From: Paenibacillus sp. VTT E-133291
Lineage (GTDB): Bacteria; Bacillota; Bacilli; Paenibacillales; Paenibacillaceae
NCBI RefSeq assembly: GCF_002264395.1
Contig: NZ_NFVA01000009.1
Location: 1-64,000, forward strand
Reading direction: 5' to 3'
Length of the DNA: 64,000 nucleotides
Position 1 is the first letter of the stretch; every line of letters starts with the position of its first letter. The position numbers were made by a program, and so were the translations under genes. This document shows, one piece after another, positions 15,924 to 23,397 of the stretch. The notes under the pieces were generated by a model. The model saw only the letters and a list, made by a program, of their open reading frames with translations, searched no databases and was not told the origin of the DNA.

Positions 15924-15974
15924 GGAATATTTCGTTGCGCAGTACGATGAAATTGGACTACTAAAGGAGATAAA

Positions 15975-16205
15975 ATGAGCAAAACAAGGAAAATAAATAT
16001 TTCATCGATTTCACTTATAAATTTGACTAGAAGTTTAATTCAGACACATGAATTTGGGAATCTAGCTTTAAAACCTGAAGATCAGAAAGCCTTTGCAGAG
16101 ATATTCGAGAGTTTGAATAAATCTGAAAAAATTGAGTTTGTCCGCGGCATACCTCCTGAACAGAGGACTAGATTTTTAAAATACATGGAAAGTAACTTTA
16201 AATAA
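15975..16205 (+). CDS. Hypothetical protein, 76 aa
   Basis: ATG 15975 with AAGGAG 5 bases upstream. Helical, basic N-terminus. No family recognised. Preceded by GCGCAGTACGATGAAA, one of a third group of recurring intergenic sequences (GCAGTACGAAGA). Confidence 0.55.
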   Translation: MSKTRKINISSISLINLTRSLIQTHEFGNLALKPEDQKAFAEIFESLNKSEKIEFVRGIPPEQRTRFLKYMESNFK

Positions 16206-16268
16206 TGGCCGTAATAATTTTTTTATTGAATAGGAGACGCATATTGTTCAGAAAAGAAGGTGGATCCT

Positions 16269-16433
16269 ATGGATTTGAAAAAGCAATGGCAGTTTGCAGA
16301 TTTTGTTACGGTTATCGCTAAAATAAACATTGAATATCTTGAAGGCCGAGCTACAGCAGAAAAATCAATGTTGGCAATATCTGCAGTAATCGGTGCAATG
16401 AGCGATTCGTTAGCCAAGCTGAATTCTAAATAA
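16269..16433 (+). CDS. Hypothetical small protein, 54 aa
   Basis: ATG 16269 follows AAGGTGGAT (8 bases). Helical product 'MDLKKQWQFADFVTVIAKI...' ending 'SDSLAKLNSK'. Leader motif B copies lie both before (16231) and after (16434) it. Unknown function. Confidence 0.5.
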   Translation: MDLKKQWQFADFVTVIAKINIEYLEGRATAEKSMLAISAVIGAMSDSLAKLNSK

Positions 16434-16466
16434 CAGACGCATACGGCGTAATAAAGGAGGTTTAGC

Positions 16467-16610
16467 ATGATTTGCCCAGTCTGTAAGGAGGAAAGAGAAG
16501 AACGGTATTTGCAAACCGAAGACGATCAATGCGAGTTCTGCATGATGTCAGATATTGATTATTCAACTGGCGAAGGGCATATAGATAGCCCCTCTGATGA
16601 TTGGGCATAA
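16467..16610 (+). CDS. Cys-pair zinc peptide, 47 aa
   Basis: 'MICPVCKEERE' and 'DQCEFCMM' give two CxxC pairs 16 residues apart, a minimal zinc ribbon, with an acidic tail. AAAGGAGG of leader motif B is 7 bases upstream. Confidence 0.6.
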   Translation: MICPVCKEEREERYLQTEDDQCEFCMMSDIDYSTGEGHIDSPSDDWA

Positions 16611-16641
16611 CTTTAGTGCATATAGCGAAGGAGGAATTAAA

Positions 16642-16842
16642 ATGGCTTTGCAACCGTTTTGTGTGGTTTGTTTTTGTGATCTACCTCAACCGGGCTTATG
16701 CCTGGATTGCCAAAGTGAAGAAGAAGCTAACCAAGAAAAAATCCGTAAAGCTGAAATTGAAAGATTCCGTGAGTTGAACGGGTTTTCAGACGAAGAAGAC
16801 GGACTCATCAGCTGGAAGTATGGAGAGATTGTTCGTGATTGA
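16642..16842 (+). CDS. Small zinc-ribbon protein, 66 aa
   Basis: ATG 16642 follows AAGGAGG in leader motif B; the frame start at 16597 overlaps the previous gene. 'FCVVCFCDL' and 'LCLDCQSEE' form two CxxC pairs, followed by a charged helix. Related in style, not obviously in sequence, to its neighbours on both sides. Confidence 0.6.
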   Translation: MALQPFCVVCFCDLPQPGLCLDCQSEEEANQEKIRKAEIERFRELNGFSDEEDGLISWKYGEIVRD

Positions 16843-16876
16843 AGCATTTAGCGAAACAAGGGAAGTGAGTGAGCAA

Positions 16877-17056
16877 ATGGCGGTGCCGAAATGTAATGGC
16901 TGTGAAAACCTAAAAGAAGGCGAAGCTCTTACTTACCGTAAGGCTAGGAAAATCACAGGACTGGTAAAAGCAAAGTACTGTGAAAATAATGGGTGCGTTA
17001 TTTCCGCAAGTGAGTTAAGGACTAGCCCGCATTGGTGCCACCTACGCAATAAGTAG
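16877..17056 (+). CDS. Cys/His-rich small protein, 59 aa
   Basis: ATG 16877 with AAGGGAAG ~11 bases upstream. 'KCNGCENL', 'KYCENNGCVI' and 'HWCHLR' give five Cys and two His, likely a zinc site. Third of three consecutive Cys-rich small genes. Confidence 0.55.
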   Translation: MAVPKCNGCENLKEGEALTYRKARKITGLVKAKYCENNGCVISASELRTSPHWCHLRNK

Positions 17057-17071
17057 TGCGTAGTCCGAAAG

Positions 17072-17236
17072 CTCCTGTGCAGGAGATACACACCCAGAAG
17101 GCAGCCGGTCTGGAGTTCTTCCAGATCGGTGCAAGTAATGCTAAACGCGGGTCGGCATTTGGGTCCACCGGCTGCTTCCCGGGAGTGTGTCGGCACTGTC
17201 TGGCATTAACTGCAGCAGACGCAGTATCGGCAAGCT
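17072..17236 (+). ncRNA. GC-rich structured element, candidate non-coding RNA
   Basis: The stretch is visibly richer in G+C than its flanks. CTCCT/AGGAG (17072-17085) is followed by a long closing stem (ACACACCC 17088-17095 with GGG..TGTGT 17181-17190; GCAGCCGGT 17101-17109 with ACCGGCTGC 17167-17175). Inside are two hairpins, TCTGG/CCAGA (17109-17125) and AATGC/GCATT (17137-17159), making a multi-branch fold; GTCTG/CAGAC (17198-17220) follows. A 60-codon frame crosses it but has no SD. No known family is recognised. Copy direction is inferred from the flanking genes. Confidence 0.45.
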
Positions 17237-17329
17237 GAAGCCCGGTGCGTGGCCAGGCCAGCCGTCAGACTTTGATTGATACATAGGCGCATATAGCGAA
17301 ATAACAAGCTAAACTAGGAGTGGGAATAG

Positions 17330-17896
17330 ATGTTTACATTAAATGTTGATAAATTATCGCTTTCTGAACAATATGAACTAAGCAGAAGTATAGTTCTCGG
17401 GCTCCTTAGATTAAAGAAGAAGATTCTAGTCGTAGGTCCGATTGCGTCGGGGAAAACCTATCTCATCGATTATTTGAAGAGTCAGGCTGAGACTGAAAAG
17501 TTTAAATTTATCGATTCAATTTCCTCAAACGAAGAATTTTTACCGCTACTTCATTTAGATAGTGTAATTGCTACTGCTCAGAATGTGGAGCATGTATGTA
17601 ATAGTTTGAATATATTACTACCAGACCTACTGACAAGAATTAATATCATTATTCAGACAAACCATATTGGTTCCATAAAAATAAATGATTCAAAGTCATT
17701 TAAACTAGAATCTAATGTTTCTTGGCGAGAGTTTGTTCAGGAAAATATCATTTATACGGAGGAGGCTGCATCAATATTAAATTGCACTAAACAAAATATT
17801 CACAAACTTATTGGTGAAAATAAAATAATTCCGTTAAAGCAAAGTCGAAACATGACACTATATTTGAAAGAAGAAATATCTTTGTTAAAAATCTAA
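17330..17896 (+). CDS. P-loop ATPase fused to a HTH domain
   Basis: 188 residues. 'ILVVGPIASGKTYLIDYL' (residues ~34-51) is a Walker A motif as in secretion/pilus-type or AAA ATPases; the acidic Walker B equivalent is unclear. The C-terminal 50 residues ('TEEAASILNCTKQNIHKLIG', 'KIIPLKQSRNMTLYLKEEI') look like an excisionase/MerR-type (HTH_17) DNA-binding domain. SD GGAG 6 bases upstream. The combination in so short a protein is unusual; role unknown. Confidence 0.65.
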   Translation: MFTLNVDKLSLSEQYELSRSIVLGLLRLKKKILVVGPIASGKTYLIDYLKSQAETEKFKFIDSISSNEEFLPLLHLDSVIATAQNVEHVCNSLNILLPDLLTRINIIIQTNHIGSIKINDSKSFKLESNVSWREFVQENIIYTEEAASILNCTKQNIHKLIGENKIIPLKQSRNMTLYLKEEISLLKI

Positions 17897-17943
17897 TAAA
17901 AGCAATCGAGTTTTGATATTACGCAGTTCGAGAGTACTGGACC

Positions 17944-17974
17944 GTAGACGCATATAACGAAATAGGAAACGAGG
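17944..17974 (+). repeat. Intergenic leader motif B (dispersed)
   Basis: GTAGACGCATATAACGAAAT then AGGAAACGAGG precedes the 17982 gene. By eye, related copies start at 10059, 15765, 16231, 16434, 16615, 16843, 17283, 19447, 19868, 21143, 23370, 23916, 25362, 26561 and 27342. Consensus GTAGACGCATATAGCGAAAT plus a purine-rich SD. Most copies end at the SD of a small gene; the element has no internal symmetry. Confidence 0.65.
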
Positions 17975-17981
17975 GAAATTA

Positions 17982-18197
17982 ATGCACAAAAAATTTAAAG
18001 ATATGGTATTTCAGGCTTATATGAGAGGGTGGACAATAGCTTTACTGATATTCACAGTTATTTTTTTAGTAAACGGTAATTATTCCGGATTGATATGGAT
18101 TGCTATAATGGCGGTTATGTTTATGCTCTTCGTGCCTGTTATGTATATTGTAATCCTAAAGTGGTTCCATCCACCAAATAATGATAACCGTAAATGA
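17982..18197 (+). CDS. Small membrane protein, 71 aa
   Basis: Two hydrophobic segments (residues ~17-33 and ~36-60) with a basic N-terminus and a short polar tail. GAGGG 7 bases upstream of ATG within leader motif B. Unknown function. Confidence 0.6.
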   Translation: MHKKFKDMVFQAYMRGWTIALLIFTVIFLVNGNYSGLIWIAIMAVMFMLFVPVMYIVILKWFHPPNNDNRK

Positions 18198-18208
18198 TGT
18201 GTAGTACG

Positions 18209-18263
18209 AAGATACAGGGATAGAGAGGGTTAATAGCCCTCCTCTCCCACAAGGAGGATATAA
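18209..18263 (+). promoter_or_regulatory. RNA element that can sequester its own SD (copy 1)
   Basis: GAGGG (18225-18229) can pair with CCCTC (18237-18241). Alternatively CCTCCT (18238-18243) pairs with AGGAGG (18252-18257), the SD of the 18267 gene. The two pairings share bases and exclude each other, so the leader has an open and a closed state. An almost identical copy lies at 21306-21358. Confidence 0.55.
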
Positions 18264-18266
18264 GAG

Positions 18267-18548
18267 ATGAAAATCAAAACTTATCAACCGATTCTGGAAG
18301 AAAACGAAGGCCCGATCTGTACGAATCCTAACACCGCACTTTATGACATTGTTTTAACTTTGGAAGATAATGCGGGCATGCACATGGATGAGGATGTCAG
18401 AGAAGTGTTCTGCATGCTTATGACGGATGGGTTAGACATCACACGATTACCAGAAGGGGATTATGACTTTTTAGGAGCTCATAAGCTACGGATCGCAATA
18501 AAGGACAAAGCATATGTTGACGGATTACCTGAGTTTTCAGGCTATTGA
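18267..18548 (+). CDS. Hypothetical protein, 93 aa
   Basis: Directly under the switch-like leader (AAGGAGG 9 bases upstream of ATG). Acidic soluble protein, residues ~25-60 helical. Overlaps the next reading frame by 4 bp, so it is coupled to the 18563 gene. Unknown function. Confidence 0.6.
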   Translation: MKIKTYQPILEENEGPICTNPNTALYDIVLTLEDNAGMHMDEDVREVFCMLMTDGLDITRLPEGDYDFLGAHKLRIAIKDKAYVDGLPEFSGY

Positions 18549-18562
18549 GGGGAGGAAGCTCA

Positions 18563-19072
18563 ATGACACAAAGGGACTGGCAAAAGGATATGGAGAGTTG
18601 TCTAAAGCTTAAAGAGTGGCATGAGAACGATTGGATGACGGGAACAGATGAAGGAACGGGAATATGGATAATACACGAAGTAATGCCAGATGAACCATGT
18701 CAGTATGTGGCTGAATGTGAGAATGAGCTTGTGGTTGATTTTATCATGACAGCACATGAAGCCCTTCCTTACTGGCTCCAAGAAGCCAAAGAGCGTGGAG
18801 AACGGGAACAAGAGATTAAACGGGCAATCGGTAGATGTTTGGTGGCAGGTAATTCACTTGGCAGCATTATCATGAATTATAACTTGCCAGAAGGTCATGA
18901 AGAATGGTCATTCCAAGAAGCAAACTCATATTTCTTCGGTAAATTCTACAATGATCGTCCATCTGCTTACGAGAGTTACGAAACGTGGATTGCGTGGAAG
19001 GCGATCATGGGTGCATCAGAAATTATGTCCACCCTTTACCCAGATACCCCAGCACCCAAGGAGGGCGATTAA
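18563..19072 (+). CDS. Phage-type protein, paralogue of the 21719 gene, 169 aa
   Basis: ATG 18563 with GGGGAGGAAG 5 bases upstream. Shares 'TQRDWQKDMESC', 'GIWIIHE', 'ALPYWLQEAKERGEREQEIK' with the 21719 product, where the equivalents are 'IQRDWKKDMEMC', 'GPWIIHP' and 'ALPYWLQEARERGEREQRLK'. Small phage proteins with a W-rich N-terminus and an 'ALPxWLQ' helix are common in Paenibacillus phages; role unknown. Both paralogues follow the same leader after one intervening gene. Confidence 0.6.
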   Translation: MTQRDWQKDMESCLKLKEWHENDWMTGTDEGTGIWIIHEVMPDEPCQYVAECENELVVDFIMTAHEALPYWLQEAKERGEREQEIKRAIGRCLVAGNSLGSIIMNYNLPEGHEEWSFQEANSYFFGKFYNDRPSAYESYETWIAWKAIMGASEIMSTLYPDTPAPKEGD

Positions 19073-19073
19073 A

Positions 19074-19280
19074 ATGGGATACGGAATCAAGATGTACCAC
19101 AAATACAGACCGGAATCCTTCATTGCAACTTTAAAATATAAACCTTTACTTAACGACATTATTGAGATTGAAGGGGAGTTTTATGAAGTTTTAGTCGTGC
19201 AATCCAAGCCTAGAATTTGTTATGCAACGTATGCCTCAAATCAAGATATTTACAGAGTTACTGGTGTATATTCGGCATAG
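19074..19280 (+). CDS. Hypothetical protein, 68 aa
   Basis: ATG 19074, one base after the previous stop, with AAGGAGGG ~13 bases upstream. Begins 'MGYGIKMYHKYRPESFIATL'; beta-rich. Third gene of the cassette under leader copy 1. Confidence 0.5.
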   Translation: MGYGIKMYHKYRPESFIATLKYKPLLNDIIEIEGEFYEVLVVQSKPRICYATYASNQDIYRVTGVYSA

Positions 19281-19315
19281 TGCGAAAAAATGAAGATTGA
19301 GGAAGGAGATAACCA

Positions 19316-19412
19316 ATGACACACTGAGTACAAAATAATCGATGGTCCGTGTGCTGGTATTAAAGGACAAGTAATGAGCGCGAATTATAAGGAAAACGGC
19401 CATCAATGTTGA
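19316..19412 (+). pseudogene. Broken small KOW-like gene
   Basis: AAGGAG is followed by ATG 19316, but that frame stops after three codons. In the +1 frame the sequence reads 'EYKIIDGPCAGIKGQVMS' and 'ANYKENGHQC' to a stop at 19412, resembling a KOW/SH3-like motif (GPxxGxxGxV). A one-base deletion near 19325 would explain it. Confidence 0.4.
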
Positions 19413-19478
19413 GCGGGAGTTATACATATTACGAGGACAGTGATTGGTAGACGCATACTGCACAGGAAGGTGAATGTA

Positions 19479-19649
19479 ATGAAAAAGGGAGATCGTGTTT
19501 GTTATAGGATCGACATATTGCGTGGACTTGGAACAGTGCTTGCCGTTTCGAAGAGCGGCAAATCCGCACTTGTACAATGGCCTAACCCATACAACTATTT
19601 AAGTCTATCAAAGCCATCGTGGTACAAATTATCGAATCTTCATGATTAA
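19479..19649 (+). CDS. Small SH3/KOW-like protein, 56 aa
   Basis: ATG 19479 with GGAAGG 8 bases upstream at the end of leader motif B. 'KKGDRVCYRIDILRGLGTV' and 'SGKSALVQW' suggest a small beta-barrel. Similar in style to the broken gene just upstream. Function unknown. Confidence 0.5.
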   Translation: MKKGDRVCYRIDILRGLGTVLAVSKSGKSALVQWPNPYNYLSLSKPSWYKLSNLHD

Positions 19650-19683
19650 CGCCTGCACAGTAGGGAGCAGAGGAGTGGGGTAC

Positions 19684-19863
19684 TTGGAGAAAATAAAATT
19701 CCTTTATACAAAGGATAATGAGAACTTTGGGTTTACCATTGAAGCCCCGACTGCTGAAAAATGCTTTGAATTAGGTATAGAAGAGATTGAAAAAGCAGAT
19801 GGAGAATTGCTTGATTACTATTCAATTGATGAATTTGAGTTGAAGACACACACAGCGATATGA
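19684..19863 (+). CDS. Hypothetical protein, 59 aa
   Basis: TTG 19684 follows GGAGTGGGG by 5 bases; earlier in-frame starts (19642) overlap the previous gene. Acidic alpha/beta product 'MEKIKFLYTKDNENFGFTIE...'. No family recognised. Confidence 0.45.
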   Translation: MEKIKFLYTKDNENFGFTIEAPTAEKCFELGIEEIEKADGELLDYYSIDEFELKTHTAI

Positions 19864-19912
19864 GGGTGTGGACGTATATAGTTCACCAAAAAAATTATGA
19901 GGAGCGATGAAA

Positions 19913-20530
19913 ATGAGTAAACAAGCCGTTTTAGACGTGTTGAACAGTCTTGAGGTTGTAGATCAGCAGGGCGGAGACGATGCTTATATGTTGGTAGATA
20001 ATAATGATGATGTGCGGGAAAAGCTTGCTAAGGTCGGAGTGACCTCCGAAACAATCAGACAATATGGGGACGACGAATCGTTTTGCGTTCTGGCGCTGGC
20101 GTTCGGAGAGGGCTACTGTGATGAATACGATAATCAGAATAAAAGGTTTGTTCTTTGGGGGCCGATCGACGACGATCTGCGGCAGCGTGTTATTGACGGT
20201 CTCGGTAATGCTAGTGATGCTGAAAGGTTGCTGAGAGCACTGGAACCGGATTTATTTGGAGAAAAAGCGGAATTCGGAACGTTCGCCGCACATCAACCTG
20301 GATACGACAAGTTTAAGGAACGGGGCATGCTTGACGACTACGTCTACCAAGCTTTGGTTCACATGGGGAATGCGTCAGAACAATGGTCCTGGGCCAACAC
20401 GGTTCTTGAGCATGCTCCGCATGTTCCAAACGTTCTGAAGGAGTGCATCCGCTCGGTTAGCAGTACGCTGCATCCTTTGGCTGAGGAATTGCGCGTTTAT
20501 AGCAACGCTGAAGCTCGCTCTGACAATTAA
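19913..20530 (+). CDS. Hypothetical protein, 205 aa
   Basis: ATG 19913 with GAGGAGCG 6 bases upstream (ATG 19907 abuts the SD). G+C is higher than in the flanking genes, suggesting a separate origin. Acidic, helical product with Cys/Trp scattered ('ESFCVLALAFGEGYCDEY'). No domain recognised. Confidence 0.55.
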   Translation: MSKQAVLDVLNSLEVVDQQGGDDAYMLVDNNDDVREKLAKVGVTSETIRQYGDDESFCVLALAFGEGYCDEYDNQNKRFVLWGPIDDDLRQRVIDGLGNASDAERLLRALEPDLFGEKAEFGTFAAHQPGYDKFKERGMLDDYVYQALVHMGNASEQWSWANTVLEHAPHVPNVLKECIRSVSSTLHPLAEELRVYSNAEARSDN

Positions 20531-20594
20531 TTGTTGCGCGGTACGAAGAAACTATGAACAATAATGTATTTAAGTACCAGGAGGTGATCGAAAT

Positions 20595-21101
20595 ATGTAT
20601 GAAAAAATCAAAAAAAACGAAGATCTAACCCAAGAAGCTACCAACGCTAAGAAAGAAGCTTCTGAACGTCACGCAGAGGTTGTACAGATAGCGAGAGAAG
20701 CTTTTGAGGTGGAATTCCCCAAAATCATAAATGATGAATATATTAATAACTATTTACGTCAAAATTTAAAGAGAGGTGAAAAAGAGATAGAAATATCTAT
20801 ACGTTGGAATCATACAGGACATTTCTATCTTGAAACAGCTATTCTCCGTCATTTTTATAAATATTCTATTTTCGATGCTTTTTACTTCAGGCAAAAAAAA
20901 TTAAAAAATCTTCAAATCAAAAAATTGATTAAACGCGCTAAATATGAAGATGAAATTCAGCCAACCCCACAAGAAATTGTGGAAAATAGCAAAGTGGTTG
21001 AGACATTAATTTCAAAACTTCAGGCTTCGGGTTATCAGGCGGAAATGGTTCATAAAGAGGAAATACGTAAAACTTCGATCCTAAAGGTGAAATTCATATG
21101 A
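20595..21101 (+). CDS. Hypothetical basic helical protein, 168 aa
   Basis: ATG 20595 with AGGAGGTGATCGAA upstream. Charged N-terminal helix, a central Tyr/Phe-rich part ('FYKYSIFDAFYFRQ') and a Lys-rich stretch. No family recognised. Confidence 0.55.
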   Translation: MYEKIKKNEDLTQEATNAKKEASERHAEVVQIAREAFEVEFPKIINDEYINNYLRQNLKRGEKEIEISIRWNHTGHFYLETAILRHFYKYSIFDAFYFRQKKLKNLQIKKLIKRAKYEDEIQPTPQEIVENSKVVETLISKLQASGYQAEMVHKEEIRKTSILKVKFI

Positions 21102-21178
21102 CACATTAAGATGCTTAATGAATATAGCGGTGTGTAGTGAATGTTAGACGCATACAGCGTAGGAAGGAGGTTTAAACA

Positions 21179-21283
21179 ATGCAGGACATAGATAAGAAAG
21201 GCATGATTTTTTCGATCATTATGGCAGTACTTATATTTGCTGGGATGCTATACGTCATATTTAACGATATAGCAACAAAGTAA
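21179..21283 (+). CDS. Single-span membrane peptide, 34 aa
   Basis: AAGGAGG is 8 bases upstream, in leader motif B. Polar N-terminus (MQDIDKKGM), one hydrophobic segment (residues ~10-28), short polar tail. Confidence 0.55.
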   Translation: MQDIDKKGMIFSIIMAVLIFAGMLYVIFNDIATK

Positions 21284-21305
21284 AAGTATATTACCCAGTT
21301 CGGAG

Positions 21306-21358
21306 ATACAGGGACATAGAGGGTTAATAGCCCTCCTCTCCCACAAGGAGGATATAAG
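21306..21358 (+). promoter_or_regulatory. RNA element that can sequester its own SD (copy 2)
   Basis: Nearly identical to 18209-18263 over ~53 bp, including GAGGG, CCCTCCT and AAGGAGG, so the same exclusive pairings are possible before the 21360 gene. Confidence 0.55.
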
Positions 21359-21359
21359 C

Positions 21360-21722
21360 ATGGATCAAAATAATAAATTCGAACCCGGAGACAGCGTGAA
21401 GTTCGGGGAACGATGGTGCAAAGATCACAACTCCATCCACCTTATTGGTAAAATCGTCATGATGACTCCTCAATGGTTCGAATATGATGACGATTTGGGT
21501 GGCGGTATAGACCAATGCGCCGGAATGTTTGAAGAGGGAAGCGAAGAACCGGATAGCATCTACCATTTGTTTGGCAACGATTTCGAGTATTTCTCGGACT
21601 GTGAGCTTATCAAGGGATCTGAAGAGGAGAAAGCGGCATACAACCAAATAATTAAAGATACTGAGGAGGCTGAAGCCAAAATGTGGGATGAAGCTCTTGA
21701 GGTACGGGAGGTAGCCCAATGA
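21360..21722 (+). CDS. Hypothetical acidic protein, 120 aa
   Basis: Under leader copy 2. N-terminus 'FEPGDSVKFGERWCKDH' looks like a small SH3-like fold; acidic helical C-terminus. Overlaps the next gene by 4 bp (ATGA), indicating coupling. Not obviously homologous to the 18267 product in the matching position. Confidence 0.6.
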   Translation: MDQNNKFEPGDSVKFGERWCKDHNSIHLIGKIVMMTPQWFEYDDDLGGGIDQCAGMFEEGSEEPDSIYHLFGNDFEYFSDCELIKGSEEEKAAYNQIIKDTEEAEAKMWDEALEVREVAQ

Positions 21723-22258
21723 TACAAAGGGACTGGAAAAAGGATATGGAGATGTGCGAGGCGGCACCAAAGGGACCGTGGATTATTCACCCCAAGTATC
21801 AAGACTTGGTAAACGGAGATGGTGAAGTATTAGTCCAAGAAGTCGGATGGGGTCCGGTGGGTCATTTAATCTCAGAATCCCGTACTGCCCTTCCCTACTG
21901 GCTCCAAGAAGCCAGAGAGCGCGGAGAACGGGAACAACGGCTAAAAGAATTGCTGAGCGATACAATGGGATGTTTGGTAATGAGCACCTCAAAGGACAAT
22001 GAGGACGTAGCACGAATTGCAGCAGATTATAGCACCCTATTCCCAGATACGCCAACCACACCAGAGATCAAACAACAATCTACCGCAAGAACATTAGATG
22101 ACTGGCATGAAGATATTGGAACGGTACTGTGGTGGACTTTTCCGATTGAAGAACCGCCGTATTGTGGAACCCCACTCGATGCTGATTACCCGGATTACCT
22201 CACGCATTGGACACCAATTGTAGAACCGGCTGCCCCAGCACCCAAGGAGGGCGAATAG
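21719..22258 (+). CDS. Phage-type protein, paralogue of the 18563 gene, 179 aa
   Basis: Same N-terminal 'QRDWKKDME' and 'ALPYWLQEARERGEREQ' blocks as the 18563 product; the C-terminal ~70 residues differ and contain 'DDWHEDIGTVLWW'. Both end with 'PAPKEG' and nearly identical 3' DNA (CAGCACCCAAGGAGGGCG). Confidence 0.6.
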   Translation: MIQRDWKKDMEMCEAAPKGPWIIHPKYQDLVNGDGEVLVQEVGWGPVGHLISESRTALPYWLQEARERGEREQRLKELLSDTMGCLVMSTSKDNEDVARIAADYSTLFPDTPTTPEIKQQSTARTLDDWHEDIGTVLWWTFPIEEPPYCGTPLDADYPDYLTHWTPIVEPAAPAPKEGE

Positions 22259-22558
22259 ATGCCGCACTGGTTAGATGTTTACCCACATGAGGTGCATGCT
22301 TCTGTCATTCTTAAGAACGAAAAAATTAATATATGGAAAGTCGGAGAACGGAAGCTTAGCGGGAGTTATAAGATCGACGATCTGAAAACCCAACATCCCG
22401 AGTATAGTTACCATGAAAAAACGTGGGTGGTCAACAATCGCGATGAGCATCAGGCAGTTTTTGATACACACGCACAGGAATGGTACAGACAATGGCAGCA
22501 TGTAGATGAATTTGAAGGATCCCACGCCTATAAGGTTAAGGACGGAGATAACCAATGA
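22259..22558 (+). CDS. Hypothetical protein, 99 aa
   Basis: ATG directly after the previous TAG, with AAGGAGGG 9 bases upstream. Trp/His-rich soluble protein. Third gene of the cassette under leader copy 2, parallel in position to 19074. Ends in ATGA overlap with a short frame. Confidence 0.55.
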   Translation: MPHWLDVYPHEVHASVILKNEKINIWKVGERKLSGSYKIDDLKTQHPEYSYHEKTWVVNNRDEHQAVFDTHAQEWYRQWQHVDEFEGSHAYKVKDGDNQ

Positions 22559-22632
22559 ACTACGATTTAATGCCGATTAACGATATTGTATGGCAGAGAG
22601 AGGATAGCCGAGGTTGTTTATCTAGATTTTGA
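22555..22632 (+). pseudogene. Truncated small gene
   Basis: Starts in an ATGA overlap after a GGAGATAACC leader identical to that before the 19316 pseudogene, and encodes only 'MNYDLMPINDIVWQRED' plus 8 residues. Probably a remnant. Confidence 0.3.
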
Positions 22633-22670
22633 GGAATTAGAAACGGGCTGCCGGAGGAGAGGATTTTACT

Positions 22671-23021
22671 TTGGAAATTACAAATTACACTTGGGATCAG
22701 TATATTTCACACAAAAAGATGGAGAAATACAAAGAGAAATTTAACATTTTATTTAAAATAAGAGATGCAATCAGCGAAGCTAATCTAAGCGAAAAAGAAA
22801 AGATGACGATTACTATTAACAAAACAAGAGATTATAAAGAGGTTCTAGGAATTGCGGGTAATTTGCATTTTTGGTGGGTTATTGATTTTGTAATTGAATC
22901 TAATGGAACTTTTATACTCTTGTATAGAAATTGCAAAATTCATAATAGAGACACAGAACCCAACAAACTGTGGGAGGATACGCTAATTCAATTGGAATCT
23001 GGTTGGAGGGATATCAAGTGA
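22671..23021 (+). CDS. Hypothetical protein, 116 aa
   Basis: TTG 22671 follows GGAGGAGAGG by 8 bases. Basic, helical N-terminal half; 'HFWWVIDFVIESNGTFILLY' beta-rich middle. Overlaps the following lipoprotein gene by 4 bp. Confidence 0.55.
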   Translation: MEITNYTWDQYISHKKMEKYKEKFNILFKIRDAISEANLSEKEKMTITINKTRDYKEVLGIAGNLHFWWVIDFVIESNGTFILLYRNCKIHNRDTEPNKLWEDTLIQLESGWRDIK

Positions 23022-23302
23022 GATCAATTAAAGCAATATTCTTAATTGCATTTATGTTGCTTTTATCATCCTGCAGCATAAGCGATGTAAATCCAGTTAG
23101 CTCGCAATCTGGTGATTCTGTTGAAGAAGAGAAGTCACCCCTGGAAGGGACATTTAGAACGGAGTACATGGGTGATGGTGAACGAGGGTGGGTTCTATAT
23201 GATAACCAAACTGGATGTCAATATATCGCTTTATCTGCTTCTACTGCCTATACTCCTAGACTGAATTCACACGGAATCCCAATGTGTAATGATACTCAGT
23301 GA
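23018..23302 (+). CDS. DUF6440-like lipoprotein, 94 aa
   Basis: GTG 23018 lies 9 bases after GGAGGG. Signal peptide 'IKAIFLIAFMLLLSSC' ends in a lipobox (LSSC). The mature part contains 'GWVLYDNQTGCQYIAL' and 'YTPRLNSHGIP', the layout of DUF6440 proteins (YDxxTGxxYL...TPLLDxxGxP). Likely anchored on the outer face of the membrane. Confidence 0.6.
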   Translation: MRSIKAIFLIAFMLLLSSCSISDVNPVSSQSGDSVEEEKSPLEGTFRTEYMGDGERGWVLYDNQTGCQYIALSASTAYTPRLNSHGIPMCNDTQ

Positions 23303-23397
23303 TTAACAGGAACGTGATTGCGCTGGAGTCGTGCCAGTAACTAATAAAATTATCCTTTCGTAAATAGTAGTAGACTCATACAACAAAGGAGGATCGG

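Noticed and set aside
17056..17238. 60-codon plus-strand frame across the GC-rich element
   Set aside because: No SD, begins in the stop of the previous gene, and the sequence is dominated by inverted repeats; RNA structure explains it better.
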